Both the position numbers and the translations under genes were made by a program. A stretch of DNA of 64,000 nucleotides from Streptomyces lavendulae subsp. lavendulae. GTDB taxonomy: Bacteria > Actinomycetota > Actinomycetes > Streptomycetales > Streptomycetaceae. The stretch lies in assembly GCF_002803845.1 (NCBI RefSeq), contig NZ_CP024985.1:3596001-3660000 (forward strand). Direction: 5' to 3'. Positions 49,499-57,630 of the stretch are shown one piece after another (position 1 is the first letter of the stretch; each line of letters starts with the position of its first letter). Under the pieces are notes generated by a model, which saw only the letters and a program-made list of their open reading frames with translations, was not told where the DNA came from and searched no databases.

Positions 49499-50041
49499 TC
49501 AGTTCGTGTCGGCCACGGAGGTGAGCGCCTTCAGGGTGGTGTCCAACCAGTGCAGCTCGGTGCGGCTGGTGGCACGGGCGATGGTCAGCAAACCCTGGCG
49601 GAAGGGGTCGTCGAACTCCTCGGCACCGAGCGGGCGTTCACCCTCGTAGAAGAAGCTGCTCGGCTCCTGGAGGAAGGCCAGGCGGCGGCGGAGGACCGCC
49701 GCTTGCCGGTCGGGGTCCTCCAGGTGGCCCAGGAAGGCCAGGACGGTGAACCAGTGGTTCTCGTCGCTGATCTCGACGCCGTCGGCCTCACGCAGGCGTC
49801 GGCGCAGGTCGTCCCGGCCCGCGCCGGTCAGGGTGAGGACGTGTCGGGGCGCCGCCCGGGCGCCGGGCTCGGTCTGCCGGCTCAGCAGCCCGGCCTTCTC
49901 CAGTCGCTTGATGGCCGGATAGAGCGTGCCGTCGGCGATCGGCCGGACATGGCCGGTGAGATGCGCGACGCGCCGCTTCAGCTCGTAGCCGTGCAGCGGC
50001 TGCTCGTACAGGAAGCCCAGGATCGCCAGTTCCAACACCAC
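49499..50041 (-). CDS. PadR family transcriptional regulator
   Basis: A 180-residue PadR repressor. The winged helix begins LELAILGFLYEQPLHGYELKRRVAHLTG and ends GTLYPAIKRLEKAGLLSR. The C-terminal helical dimer region is long (residues about 90-180), as in subfamily 1. GTG 50041 is chosen for the usual MVLELAILGF start; GTG 50059 is an alternative six codons earlier. It is divergent from an alpha/beta-hydrolase gene with a 24-bp palindrome between the two, so the regulator probably controls both. Effector unknown; phenolic or antibiotic ligands are common for the family. Confidence 0.88.
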   Translation of the reverse strand: MVLELAILGFLYEQPLHGYELKRRVAHLTGHVRPIADGTLYPAIKRLEKAGLLSRQTEPGARAAPRHVLTLTGAGRDDLRRRLREADGVEISDENHWFTVLAFLGHLEDPDRQAAVLRRRLAFLQEPSSFFYEGERPLGAEEFDDPFRQGLLTIARATSRTELHWLDTTLKALTSVADTN

Positions 50042-50062
50042 GCCATCATGCCTCACCACCCT

Positions 50063-50086
50063 CTATATATCGGCGCCGATGTATAG
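50063..50086. promoter_or_regulatory. 24-bp palindrome, PadR operator candidate, overlapping divergent promoters
   Basis: CTATATATCGGC and GCCGATGTATAG form an inverted repeat with a single mismatch. TATAGT at its right end (50082-50087) is a good -10 for the hydrolase, and TATATA on the other strand one for the PadR gene. Confidence 0.8.
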
Positions 50087-50122
50087 TCTCGGCGATGCTT
50101 TCGGATGGATGGAGGAGGAGTC

Positions 50123-50899
50123 GTGCGTGACGCTCAGGTGACCCCCGAAGGGGCGCGAATCCGCTGGGTGGAGATGCCCGGAGACCCCCGCCGCGCCACC
50201 CGCGTCTACCTGCACGGGCTCGGCGCCTCCGCCGCGCCGTACTTCGCGGCCTCCGCCGCGCACCCCGCCCTGGCCGGCCACCGCTCGCTGCTGGTCGACC
50301 TGCTGGGCTTCGGCATCAGCGACCGCCCCACCGACTTCGCCTACACCCTGGAGGACCATGCCGACACCGTGGCGGCGGCCCTGGAGGCGGCCGAGGTCCA
50401 GACGGCGGACGTCATCGGGCACAGCATGGGCGGCGCGGTGGCCATCGTGCTGGCCGCCCGCCACCCGCACCTGGTCGGCCGGCTCGTCCTGGTCGACGCC
50501 GCCCTCGACCCGGTGCCCATAGCTCACGGCCTGCCCGGAGCGAGCGGCATCGCCGCCTATACGGAGGAGGAGTTCCTGGTCGGCGGGTGGCGCCGGGTTC
50601 GCGAGAACGCCGGGCCGCACTGGTGGTCCACCATGCGGCTGGCCGGGCGCGAGGCGCTGTACCGCAGCGCGACGCACCGGGCCCTCGGCACCGAGCCCGC
50701 CCTGCGCGACACGCTGCTGGCCCTGCCGATCCCGCGCGCCTACCTGCGGCCGGAGGCCGACCAGCCGCTTCCCGGCGCGCAGGAACTCGCCGAAGCGGGA
50801 GTCGAGGTGGTGTCGATCCCGGACTGCGGGCACAACATCATGCTGGACAACCCGGAAGCCTTCGCCCGGGCCACCGCCCACGCCCTGCGTGAGACCTGA
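50123..50899 (+). CDS. alpha/beta-hydrolase
   Basis: A 258-residue soluble alpha/beta-hydrolase. Oxyanion region YLHGLGASAAPYF, nucleophile elbow GHSMGGAVA (Ser), and near the end DCGHNIMLDNPEAF with the catalytic His. Substrate unknown. GGAGGAGG precedes GTG 50123. Divergent PadR regulator and palindrome indicate induced expression. Its 3' neighbour is the polysaccharide deacetylase cluster, convergent and unrelated in promoter. Confidence 0.88.
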   Translation: MRDAQVTPEGARIRWVEMPGDPRRATRVYLHGLGASAAPYFAASAAHPALAGHRSLLVDLLGFGISDRPTDFAYTLEDHADTVAAALEAAEVQTADVIGHSMGGAVAIVLAARHPHLVGRLVLVDAALDPVPIAHGLPGASGIAAYTEEEFLVGGWRRVRENAGPHWWSTMRLAGREALYRSATHRALGTEPALRDTLLALPIPRAYLRPEADQPLPGAQELAEAGVEVVSIPDCGHNIMLDNPEAFARATAHALRET

Positions 50900-51051
50900 G
50901 AGCGCGTTACAGGCAGGAGCACGCGCGCCGGGACCGACGCCGGTGCGGCTCCGACCGCCGCGCGATCATCCGCGCCCGGCTGCCGTGCAGGGTGGTCCGG
51001 TCACCCTTTCGCGGGGGTGAGGGGCGAGGGGGAAAGCGGGCCCGGGGACCG

Positions 51052-51945
51052 TTATACGTAGTCCTCCAGGCGGGCGATCTTGTAGCCCTGCTGCTGGATG
51101 TGCTGGAGCATGCGGGTGGTCATCTGGGTTTCCGTCGTGCCCTTGAGTTCCGAGGGGCCGCGGAAGTGGGCCAGGATGATGTCGCCCGGCTTGAAGGCGG
51201 AGCCTTCGCTGTACTGGAAGTCGTTGATCTGCATCGACTCACGCCACAGGAAGACCGAGGAGATCCCGCACTCGGAGGCTGCCTTGAGGGTGTCGTCGTT
51301 GTAGTTGCCGTACGGCGGCCGGAAGGCGGTCGGGCGCTTGCCGAAGCGCTTCTCCAGGCGGTCCTGCTGCCCGCAGATCTCCTTCTTCTGCGCCGCGAAG
51401 GGCAGCGTGCGCAGGTTCGGGTGGGTCAGCGTGTGGTTGTTGATCGTGCTGCCCGAGCCGTTGTCGCGGAGCTTCTCGAAGTACGAGTAGTCCGCCGACG
51501 CGATGTTGTCGGTCAGGAACATGCTGATCGGCAGCTTCAGATCGGCCGCCATCTTCAGGAACTCCGGGTCCTTCTCGGCTCCGTCGTCGAAGGTCAGGAA
51601 GACGACCTTGTCCGTCGCCGGGACGGGTATTCGGTCCAGGACGACCGGCTTCCCCGGTGCCGCCTTGGGGAGTTGGGGCTTCTGCGCGGGCTTGGGGGCG
51701 TACTGGAGGGGGGCGGTCAGACCCCACTTCTTGTACGCCTCGTCCGCCGGCGTCCCCGCCGACGCGGAGGCCCCGGGGGCCGCGGAGGGCCGCGCCGACG
51801 GGGAGGCCGAGGCCGTCCCCGTCTCCGTCGCGGTCTTGCGGCCCAGTCTCTCGATGGGATCCACGCTGTTCCCGCACCCCGTCAGGGACAGCGCGAGCGC
51901 GCCGGCCGTCAGCGTCCCGGCTACGAACCGGCGCGCGTACTTCAC
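51052..51945 (-). CDS. NodB-type polysaccharide deacetylase lipoprotein (second of pair)
   Basis: A 297-residue exported lipoprotein with lipobox LSLTGC at the end of its signal peptide (about residue 24). A Ser/Pro/Ala linker leads to the NodB domain: TFDDGAEKDPEF (catalytic and metal Asp), NNHTLTHPNL (metal His pair) and FRPPYGNYND. Enzymes of this fold remove acetyl groups from peptidoglycan or other glycans outside the cell. Its GTG overlaps the stop of the preceding like gene (GTGA), so translation is coupled. The two are paralogues of about 300 residues. Confidence 0.9.
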   Translation of the reverse strand: MKYARRFVAGTLTAGALALSLTGCGNSVDPIERLGRKTATETGTASASPSARPSAAPGASASAGTPADEAYKKWGLTAPLQYAPKPAQKPQLPKAAPGKPVVLDRIPVPATDKVVFLTFDDGAEKDPEFLKMAADLKLPISMFLTDNIASADYSYFEKLRDNGSGSTINNHTLTHPNLRTLPFAAQKKEICGQQDRLEKRFGKRPTAFRPPYGNYNDDTLKAASECGISSVFLWRESMQINDFQYSEGSAFKPGDIILAHFRGPSELKGTTETQMTTRMLQHIQQQGYKIARLEDYV

Positions 51946-52883
51946 AGGTAATCCTCCAGCCGAGCCACGGCGTACCCCTTGTCCGTGACGGTCTTCATGA
52001 CATGACGGATCATGTCAGGCATCGTGCCCTTCCAGTCCTCCCGGCCCCGGAAGTGGGTCAGGATGATGTCACCGGGGTGGAGGTCCCTGTCCCATTCGCG
52101 GTAGTCCATCCGGTTCACGAAGGCCTCCGCGTTCCACAGCGGTACCGCCTTGATGCCGCAGGACTTGGCCGCGCGCAGCGTGTCCTGGTTGTAGTTGCCG
52201 TACGGCGGCCGGAAGAGGGTCGGGCGCTTGCCGAACTGCTTCTGGATGGTGTCCTGTTGGCCGCAGATCTCCTCGCGCTGCTGTTCGTAGGAGAGCGCGG
52301 GCATGTAGCGGTGGTTCAGGGTGTGGTTGTTCAGGGTGACGCCCGCGTCCTGCATCCCCTTGAAGTAGGGGTAGTTGTCGCGGACGAGGTAGTCGCTGAG
52401 GAACGCCGTGTACGGGATCTTCAGCTCCTGCATCATCCTGACGAACTCGGGGTCCTTCTCCGCGCCGTCGTCGATGGTCAGGAAGACGACCTTGTCCTCC
52501 GTCGGGACGGTGGTGAAGACCGGCGGGAGCTCGTCCTGGTCCTCGACCTCGAAGCCCTCCCGGGTGGTGATCTCGGGCTTCGTCTTCGGCGCGGCCGGGG
52601 CCATGAGGGGCGTCTTGAGCAGGCCCCACTTCTTCGCGGCGGCGACCCGGGCCTGCTGGGCGGCCTTGAGCTGCTCGGCGGAGTTGGCGAGGGCGCCCGC
52701 CGCTCCGGGGCCCGCTTCGCCGGCCTTGGTCTTGGCCGGCGCCGCCCGGTCCGCGGCCCCGCAGCCCGTGCCCAGGGCGGCGACGAGCAGCGCCGCCACC
52801 GCGACCCCGTACCGGCCGCGCGGACGGACCGCGGACCGGTGACCATACTGCGCAGTATTTCCCTTTTGTCGTACTAGCTGCAT
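51942..52883 (-). CDS. NodB-type polysaccharide deacetylase lipoprotein (first of pair)
   Basis: A 313-residue paralogue of the following gene. Signal peptide with lipobox LGTGC (about residue 41), then an Ala/Lys-rich helical linker and the NodB domain: TIDDGAEKDPEF, NNHTLNHRYM and FRPPYGNYNQ. One Asp differs from TFDD (TIDDG), still keeping the metal/base pair. ATG 52883 follows AAGGAT. The upstream 90-bp gap is shared with the divergent methyltransferase gene. The pair should modify the cell wall surface. Confidence 0.9.
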   Translation of the reverse strand: MQLVRQKGNTAQYGHRSAVRPRGRYGVAVAALLVAALGTGCGAADRAAPAKTKAGEAGPGAAGALANSAEQLKAAQQARVAAAKKWGLLKTPLMAPAAPKTKPEITTREGFEVEDQDELPPVFTTVPTEDKVVFLTIDDGAEKDPEFVRMMQELKIPYTAFLSDYLVRDNYPYFKGMQDAGVTLNNHTLNHRYMPALSYEQQREEICGQQDTIQKQFGKRPTLFRPPYGNYNQDTLRAAKSCGIKAVPLWNAEAFVNRMDYREWDRDLHPGDIILTHFRGREDWKGTMPDMIRHVMKTVTDKGYAVARLEDYL

Positions 52884-52973
52884 AGCAGCGGATCCTTACA
52901 CCGCGCAGCGCCCCTCGGCAGCCGACACCACGGCCGGAGGCCGCCCTTCCCCCGGCTGGCCGACAATGGGACG

Positions 52974-54158
52974 GTGACCCCCGAAGACTTCGCCGCGCTC
53001 CTCACCCCCGAGGGCCGCGCGCTCCTCGACTCCCTCCGTGACTACGACCCCGGCCAGGAGCTCGCCGTCGCCACCCGGCTGCGCCGCGAGCACCCCGCCC
53101 CGCTGGTGTCGGCGGCGCTCGGGCAGGCCCGCCTGCGGCAGCGGGCGGTGGCGAAGTTCGGGGCCGAGGACGCGTTCCGGATGTACTTCACGCCCGGCGG
53201 CGGCGAGATGGCCACCCGCGCCTCGGTGGCCTCGTACCGCGCCGGGCGGCTCGCGGCGCTGGGCGTACGGAGCGTCGCGGACCTGTGCTGCGGGATCGGC
53301 GGGGACGCCCTGGCGCTGGCCAGGCTCGGGATCCGGGTGCTGGCGGTGGACCTCGACCCGCTGACGGTGGCCGTCGCCCGGGCCAATGCCGAGGCGCTGG
53401 GGCTGGCGGACCTGATCGAGGTGCGCGAGGCCGATGTGACGGAGGTCGACGCGTCCTCGTACGAGGCCGTCTTCATCGACCCGGCGCGCCGTGGCGGCCG
53501 TGGGCGGATCTTCGACCCGGAGTCGTACTCGCCGCCGCTGTCCTGGGCCGTGGAGGCCGCCCGGGCCGCGAAACACGCCGCCATCAAGATCGCCCCCGGG
53601 ATCCCGCACGAGGCGGTCCCCGCGGAGGCCGAGGCCGAGTGGATCTCCGACCACGGGGACGTGAAGGAGGCCGTGCTGTGGTTCGGCACCGCCCCGGGCA
53701 CGATCCGCGCCACCCTGCTGCCCGGGCCCCGCGAGCTGCTGACCGCCGATCCGCTGCCGGATCCGGAGGCGGGCCCGGTGGGCCGCTACCTCTACGAGCC
53801 CGACGGGGCCGTGATCCGCGCGCACCTCGTCGCCGAGGTGGCCGCACGGCTGGACGGCCGGCTCATCGACCCGACCATCGCCTACGTCACCGCCGACGAG
53901 CTGCGCCCGACGCCGTACGCGACCGCGTACGAGATCACGGACGTACTGCCCTTCGGGCTGAAGAAGCTCAAGGCGCTGCTGCGCGAGCGCGAGGTCGGGA
54001 TCCTGACGGTGAAGAAGCGGGGTTCGGCGATCGAGCCGGAGGAGCTCCGCAAGAAGGTGAAGCCGCAGGGTCCGAACGCGGCGACGGTCTTCCTCACCCG
54101 GGTGGGCGGCGCCCCGTCGATGCTGATCGGGTCACCCGCCACCCAGCCGGCCGGCTAG
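52974..54158 (+). CDS. class I SAM-dependent methyltransferase with THUMP-like C-terminal domain
   Basis: A 394-residue protein. Rossmann SAM motif: VADLCCGIGGDALALARLG, acidic loop VLAVDLDPL, and FIDPARRGGRGRIFDPE. The C-terminal domain (about 290-394, ending TRVGGAPSMLIGS) matches the THUMP-like domain of this actinobacterial family, which by fold resembles RNA methyltransferases of the RlmI/Trm14 type. Target unknown. GTG 52974 lies six bases after GACAAT, so the message may be leaderless. It converges with a membrane-protein gene; the two stop codons share CTAG. Confidence 0.87.
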   Translation: MTPEDFAALLTPEGRALLDSLRDYDPGQELAVATRLRREHPAPLVSAALGQARLRQRAVAKFGAEDAFRMYFTPGGGEMATRASVASYRAGRLAALGVRSVADLCCGIGGDALALARLGIRVLAVDLDPLTVAVARANAEALGLADLIEVREADVTEVDASSYEAVFIDPARRGGRGRIFDPESYSPPLSWAVEAARAAKHAAIKIAPGIPHEAVPAEAEAEWISDHGDVKEAVLWFGTAPGTIRATLLPGPRELLTADPLPDPEAGPVGRYLYEPDGAVIRAHLVAEVAARLDGRLIDPTIAYVTADELRPTPYATAYEITDVLPFGLKKLKALLREREVGILTVKKRGSAIEPEELRKKVKPQGPNAATVFLTRVGGAPSMLIGSPATQPAG

Positions 54159-54814
54159 CCCGCCACGTCCGACAGGACCGGCCGGCGGCGGGCGGCCGCC
54201 GGGGCGGGGCGGCCGGCGCGGGCCGCCCAGCGGAGGTGGGTGGCCGCCTTGGCCGCGCCCAGCAGCCCCGTGATCCACAGGATCATGCCGAGCCCCACGA
54301 AGCCGACGACCTCCCCGTACGCCGTCGCCCCGGGCCGTACCCCGGCCGCCGCCGCGAAGGCCGTCCAGAGCCCGCAGGCGCCCAGGGCCAGGGAGGCGCC
54401 CAGCCACACCAGGCTGCGCACCGGCGCCCGCAGGGCGGGGTCGACGACGGGCTCGCGCCCGGCCTCGACCCAGCCGCACAGCAGCTCGTGCTCGCGCCGC
54501 TCGCGCCGGGCGCCCCGTACGAACCAGATCCCGGCGGGCACCAGCACGCCCACCGCGGTCGCGGCGAAGACGGCCCCGAACAGGGACTCCACGGGGTCGG
54601 CGGCCTCGAAGGAGGTCACGGCCAGGCCGACGAACGCCCAGCCGAGCGCGAAGGCCGCCGCCACCGCCCAGAGCAGGGCCAGCCGGCCCAGGCCCAGGCC
54701 GCGCCGGCTCAGGTCGGCGAGGAAGCGCGCGCGGTCGGCCCGTACGACGGTCTCGTCCAGCCACTCGCGCAGGTGCGCGGGCGGCGGCGGGGGCGGGAGC
54801 TCACGGCCAGTCAT
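54155..54814 (-). CDS. multi-TM membrane protein, unknown function
   Basis: A 219-residue protein. A short proline run at the N-terminus is followed by a helical stretch and four hydrophobic helices (about residues 45-67, 78-100, 130-150 and 165-185), then an Arg/Pro-rich tail. No recognised motif. ATG 54814 is chosen because TACGGT lies seven bases upstream, giving a leaderless message; ATG 54820 is the alternative. It follows the ABM-type gene in the same direction. Confidence 0.65.
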   Translation of the reverse strand: MTGRELPPPPPPAHLREWLDETVVRADRARFLADLSRRGLGLGRLALLWAVAAAFALGWAFVGLAVTSFEAADPVESLFGAVFAATAVGVLVPAGIWFVRGARRERREHELLCGWVEAGREPVVDPALRAPVRSLVWLGASLALGACGLWTAFAAAAGVRPGATAYGEVVGFVGLGMILWITGLLGAAKAATHLRWAARAGRPAPAAARRRPVLSDVAG

Positions 54815-54861
54815 GCGCATGACCGTAGCCCCGGCCGCTCCAGCCCCGCTCGACGCGCGCC

Positions 54862-55134
54862 TCAGCCGCCGCTGACCTCGACCGACTCGAACCGCCAGCG
54901 GTGCACGGCGCGGGTGATCAGGTCCGCGGCCGGCTCGGGCAGTTCGGGCAGCTCCGCGGCGAGTCCCTCGGGGGCCTCCCACCAGGTGATGACGAGGACC
55001 CGGTCCTGGGCGGCCCGCAGGATCTCGCGGCGCACCGGTTCCCGGGCCAGGACCTGGGCGCGGGCCCACTCCAGCAGCTCGTTGCCGCGGCCGGTGGCGG
55101 CCCGCGCCTCCCACATCAGGGCGACGGTGCTCAC
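54862..55134 (-). CDS. antibiotic biosynthesis monooxygenase (ABM)-like small protein
   Basis: A 90-residue single-domain protein with the dimeric alpha/beta-barrel (ferredoxin-like) pattern of ABM proteins: WEARAATGRGNELLEWARAQVL, VLVITWWEAPEG, then AVHRWRFESVEV. Many such proteins have no redox cofactor and act as small-molecule chaperones or detoxifiers. GTG 55134 overlaps the tsaD stop by four bases (GTGA), so it is translated with tsaD. Function in relation to tRNA modification unknown. Confidence 0.75.
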   Translation of the reverse strand: MSTVALMWEARAATGRGNELLEWARAQVLAREPVRREILRAAQDRVLVITWWEAPEGLAAELPELPEPAADLITRAVHRWRFESVEVSGG

Positions 55135-56306
55135 GAGTACAGGTTGTCCTTGCTCAGCTCGTGCACGTGGTCGTGATCGTGGCCGTGCCCGTGGCTGTGC
55201 CCGTGGCCGCCCCCGTGGCCGTCGCCGCCCTCGTGCTCGTGTTCGTGCTCGTGTTCGTGGGACGTTCCCGGCACGTGCGGATCCGTCACCGGCAACGAGG
55301 AGTCGGCGGACAGGTCCCAGTCGGAGGCCGGCCGGTTGCGCTTGACCATCTCCGCGCCCAGCGCCGCGACCATCGCGCCGTTGTCCGTGCACAGCTTCGG
55401 CCGCGGCACCCGCAGGATGATCCCGGCGGCGTCGCAGCGCTCCTGGGCGAGCGAGCGCAGCCGCGAGTTGGCGGCGACGCCGCCGCCGATCATCAGGTGG
55501 TCCACGCCCTCGTCCTTGCACGCGCGGATCGCCTTGCGCGTCAGCACGTCCACCACGGCCTCCTGGAAGGACGCCGCCACGTCGCGCACCGGCACCTCCT
55601 CGCCCGCCTTGCGCTTGGCCTCGATCCAGCGGGCCACCGCCGTCTTGAGGCCGGAGAAGGAGAAGTCGTACGCCGCGTCGCGCGGCCCCGTCAGCCCGCG
55701 CGGGAAGTTGATCGCCTTGGGGTCGCCCTCGCGCGCGAGCCGGTCGATGACCGGGCCGCCGGGGAAGCCCAGCTGGAGCACCCGGGCGATCTTGTCGAAG
55801 GCCTCGCCCGCCGCGTCGTCGATGGTCGCGCCGAGCGGCCGGACGTCACTGGTGATGTCGGGGGCGAGCAGCAGCGAGGAGTGCCCGCCGGACACGAGCA
55901 GGGCCATGGTCGGCTCCGGCAGCGGCCCGTGTTCCAGCTGGTCGACGCAGATGTGCGAGGCCAGGTGGTTGACCCCGTAGAGCGGCTTGCCCAGCGCGTA
56001 GGCGTACGCCTTCGCCGCCGAGACGCCCACCAGCAGCGCCCCCGCGAGGCCCGGACCGGCCGTGACGGCGATGCCGTCGAGGTCGCGGGCGCTGACCCCG
56101 GCCTCCTTCAGGGCGCGTTCGATGGTCGGGACCATCGCCTCCAGGTGGGCCCGGGAGGCCACCTCGGGCACGACCCCGCCGAAGCGGGCGTGCTCGTCGA
56201 CGCTCGACGCGATCGCGTCCGCGAGCAGGGTGGTGCCGCGGACGACGCCGACGCCGGTCTCGTCGCAAGAGGTCTCGATGCCGAGGACGAGAGGTTCGTC
56301 AGCCAT
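55131..56306 (-). CDS. tsaD: tRNA N6-threonylcarbamoyladenosine transferase TsaD with His-rich tail
   Basis: Transfers threonylcarbamoyl to A37 of ANN-decoding tRNAs. The 391-residue protein has the ASKHA motifs, LGIETSCDETGVGVV at the start, NHLASHIC with the two metal-binding His and ALLVSGGHSSLL. The normal protein ends around residue 345. Here an extension of about 45 residues follows, with 14 His in HEHE and GHGH runs. Such a tail is not part of the catalytic fold and suggests metal storage or delivery. ATG 56306 overlaps rimI; ABM-like and tsaB genes flank it in one operon. Confidence 0.95.
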   Translation of the reverse strand: MADEPLVLGIETSCDETGVGVVRGTTLLADAIASSVDEHARFGGVVPEVASRAHLEAMVPTIERALKEAGVSARDLDGIAVTAGPGLAGALLVGVSAAKAYAYALGKPLYGVNHLASHICVDQLEHGPLPEPTMALLVSGGHSSLLLAPDITSDVRPLGATIDDAAGEAFDKIARVLQLGFPGGPVIDRLAREGDPKAINFPRGLTGPRDAAYDFSFSGLKTAVARWIEAKRKAGEEVPVRDVAASFQEAVVDVLTRKAIRACKDEGVDHLMIGGGVAANSRLRSLAQERCDAAGIILRVPRPKLCTDNGAMVAALGAEMVKRNRPASDWDLSADSSLPVTDPHVPGTSHEHEHEHEHEGGDGHGGGHGHSHGHGHDHDHVHELSKDNLYS

Positions 56307-56835
56307 GGGTCTCACTGCTCTCAGGGTGCTCAGGGTGCTCAGGGTCGGTCTTCGTCTGTGCGGGGTCGGTCAGGCGCATCACGAGCGCGTCGACGTTGCC
56401 CGGCTGGTAGTAGCCGCGCCGGAATCCGATCGGCTCGAAGCCGAAGCGCTCGTAGAGCCGCTGGGCGCGGGTGTTGTCCACCCGGACCTCCAGCAGCACC
56501 TCGGCGCACTCGAAGTCGGTCGCGGCGCGCAGCAGTTCGGTCAGCAGCCGGGCGCCGAGTCCGGTGCCCCACTGGTCGCGGGCCGCCGCGATGGTCTGTA
56601 CGTCGCCCAGGTCGCCGGCGGAGGCGAGCCCCGCGTAGCCGACTATCCGGCCGTCGGAGGGGTCTTCCGCGACGACGTAGCGGCGGGTGGCCCGCGGTCC
56701 GCGCGCGTGGGTCAGCTCGGACCAGAACATCCCGGCGGACCAGGCGTCGTCGGGGAAGAGCTCGTGCTCCAGCTCCAGCACCGGCTCGATGTCCCACCAG
56801 CGCATTTCCCGGAGCACCGCGGTCACGGCCGTCAC
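56299..56835 (-). CDS. rimI: ribosomal-protein alanine N-acetyltransferase RimI
   Basis: A 178-residue GNAT acetyltransferase that acetylates the N-terminus of ribosomal protein S18. GNAT motif A is DQWGTGLGARLLTELLRA, with NTRAQRLYERFGFEPIGFRRGYY in motif B. Between tsaB and tsaD, overlaps both (GTGA with tsaB, 8 bases with tsaD), the standard cluster. GTG 56835 is the start. The C-terminal Glu/His/Pro-rich tail is short. Confidence 0.93.
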   Translation of the reverse strand: MTAVTAVLREMRWWDIEPVLELEHELFPDDAWSAGMFWSELTHARGPRATRRYVVAEDPSDGRIVGYAGLASAGDLGDVQTIAAARDQWGTGLGARLLTELLRAATDFECAEVLLEVRVDNTRAQRLYERFGFEPIGFRRGYYQPGNVDALVMRLTDPAQTKTDPEHPEHPESSETHG

Positions 56836-57494
56836 TGCGGGGTGACCACCTTGTAGTTCTTGGGGACCTGCGCGTCGGGCCGGCGCAGGTAGAGGGGCGT
56901 CGGCGGCAGGAACGTCCCGCCCTGCGCGAGCCGCTCGGCCGCGAGGGCCGCCAGGGCCGCCGCCGACTGGTGCACGGGGCCGCGCGCGTCGGGGAACACC
57001 TCGGGGTAGAGCTGCGCGCCCTGGCCGACGGCGGGGAGGCCCGCCACGCGCTCGGCGATGTCGGCGGGGCGGTCGACGGCGGGCTCGCCGGTCCGGGTGC
57101 GGGGGTCCTCGTAGCGCGCCCAGTAGACCTCCTTGCGCCGCGCGTCGGTGGCGACGGTGAAGGGGCCCTCGATCCCGGCGGCGCCCGCGGCGTAGGCGAG
57201 GCCGTCGAGGGTGCACAGGCCGTGCACGGGGACGCCGAGGACGGAGGCGAAGGTGGAGGCGGTGACCAGGCCGACGCGCAGTCCCGTGTAGGGGCCGGGG
57301 CCGACGCCGACGACGATGCCGGTGACGGCTTCGAGCTTCACCCCGGCCTCGGCGAGGACCGCCTCGACGGAGGGCAGCAGGAGCTCCCCGTGGCGGCGGG
57401 CGTCGACCTGGTTCGACTCGGCGAGGACGGCCTCCCCGTCGTGCAGGGCGACGGTGACGGCGGGCGTGGCGGTATCTACGGCAAGCAAGAGCAC
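56832..57494 (-). CDS. tsaB: tRNA threonylcarbamoyladenosine biosynthesis protein TsaB
   Basis: A 220-residue non-catalytic partner of TsaD with the ASKHA fold. The start MLLLAVDTATPAVTVALHDGEAV and GVGPGPYTGLRVGL are typical. It forms the TsaBDE complex. GTG 57494 is divergent from a secreted-protein gene. First of the tsaB-rimI-tsaD-ABM operon. Confidence 0.94.
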   Translation of the reverse strand: MLLLAVDTATPAVTVALHDGEAVLAESNQVDARRHGELLLPSVEAVLAEAGVKLEAVTGIVVGVGPGPYTGLRVGLVTASTFASVLGVPVHGLCTLDGLAYAAGAAGIEGPFTVATDARRKEVYWARYEDPRTRTGEPAVDRPADIAERVAGLPAVGQGAQLYPEVFPDARGPVHQSAAALAALAAERLAQGGTFLPPTPLYLRRPDAQVPKNYKVVTPQ

Positions 57495-57630
57495 GCGAAC
57501 AGCCTACGACTCCCGGGCCCCGGGGCCTTGCGGCCGGTCACGGCGGAGCCCGGCTGCTACCTTTCGACCGGGGACACGACCGGGGGCCCACCCCCGGGTC
57601 GACGGCGCAGGCGCAAAGAGGTGGAGCAAG

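Noticed and set aside
49337..49500. Possible gene fragment in the gap after the FtsW/RodA-like gene
   Set aside because: No frame gives a recognisable domain on either strand and none has a ribosome site.
54155..55114. Longer start for the membrane protein at 54155
   Set aside because: The extended N-terminus overlaps the ABM-like gene and has no coding character; ATG 54814 or 54820 is better.
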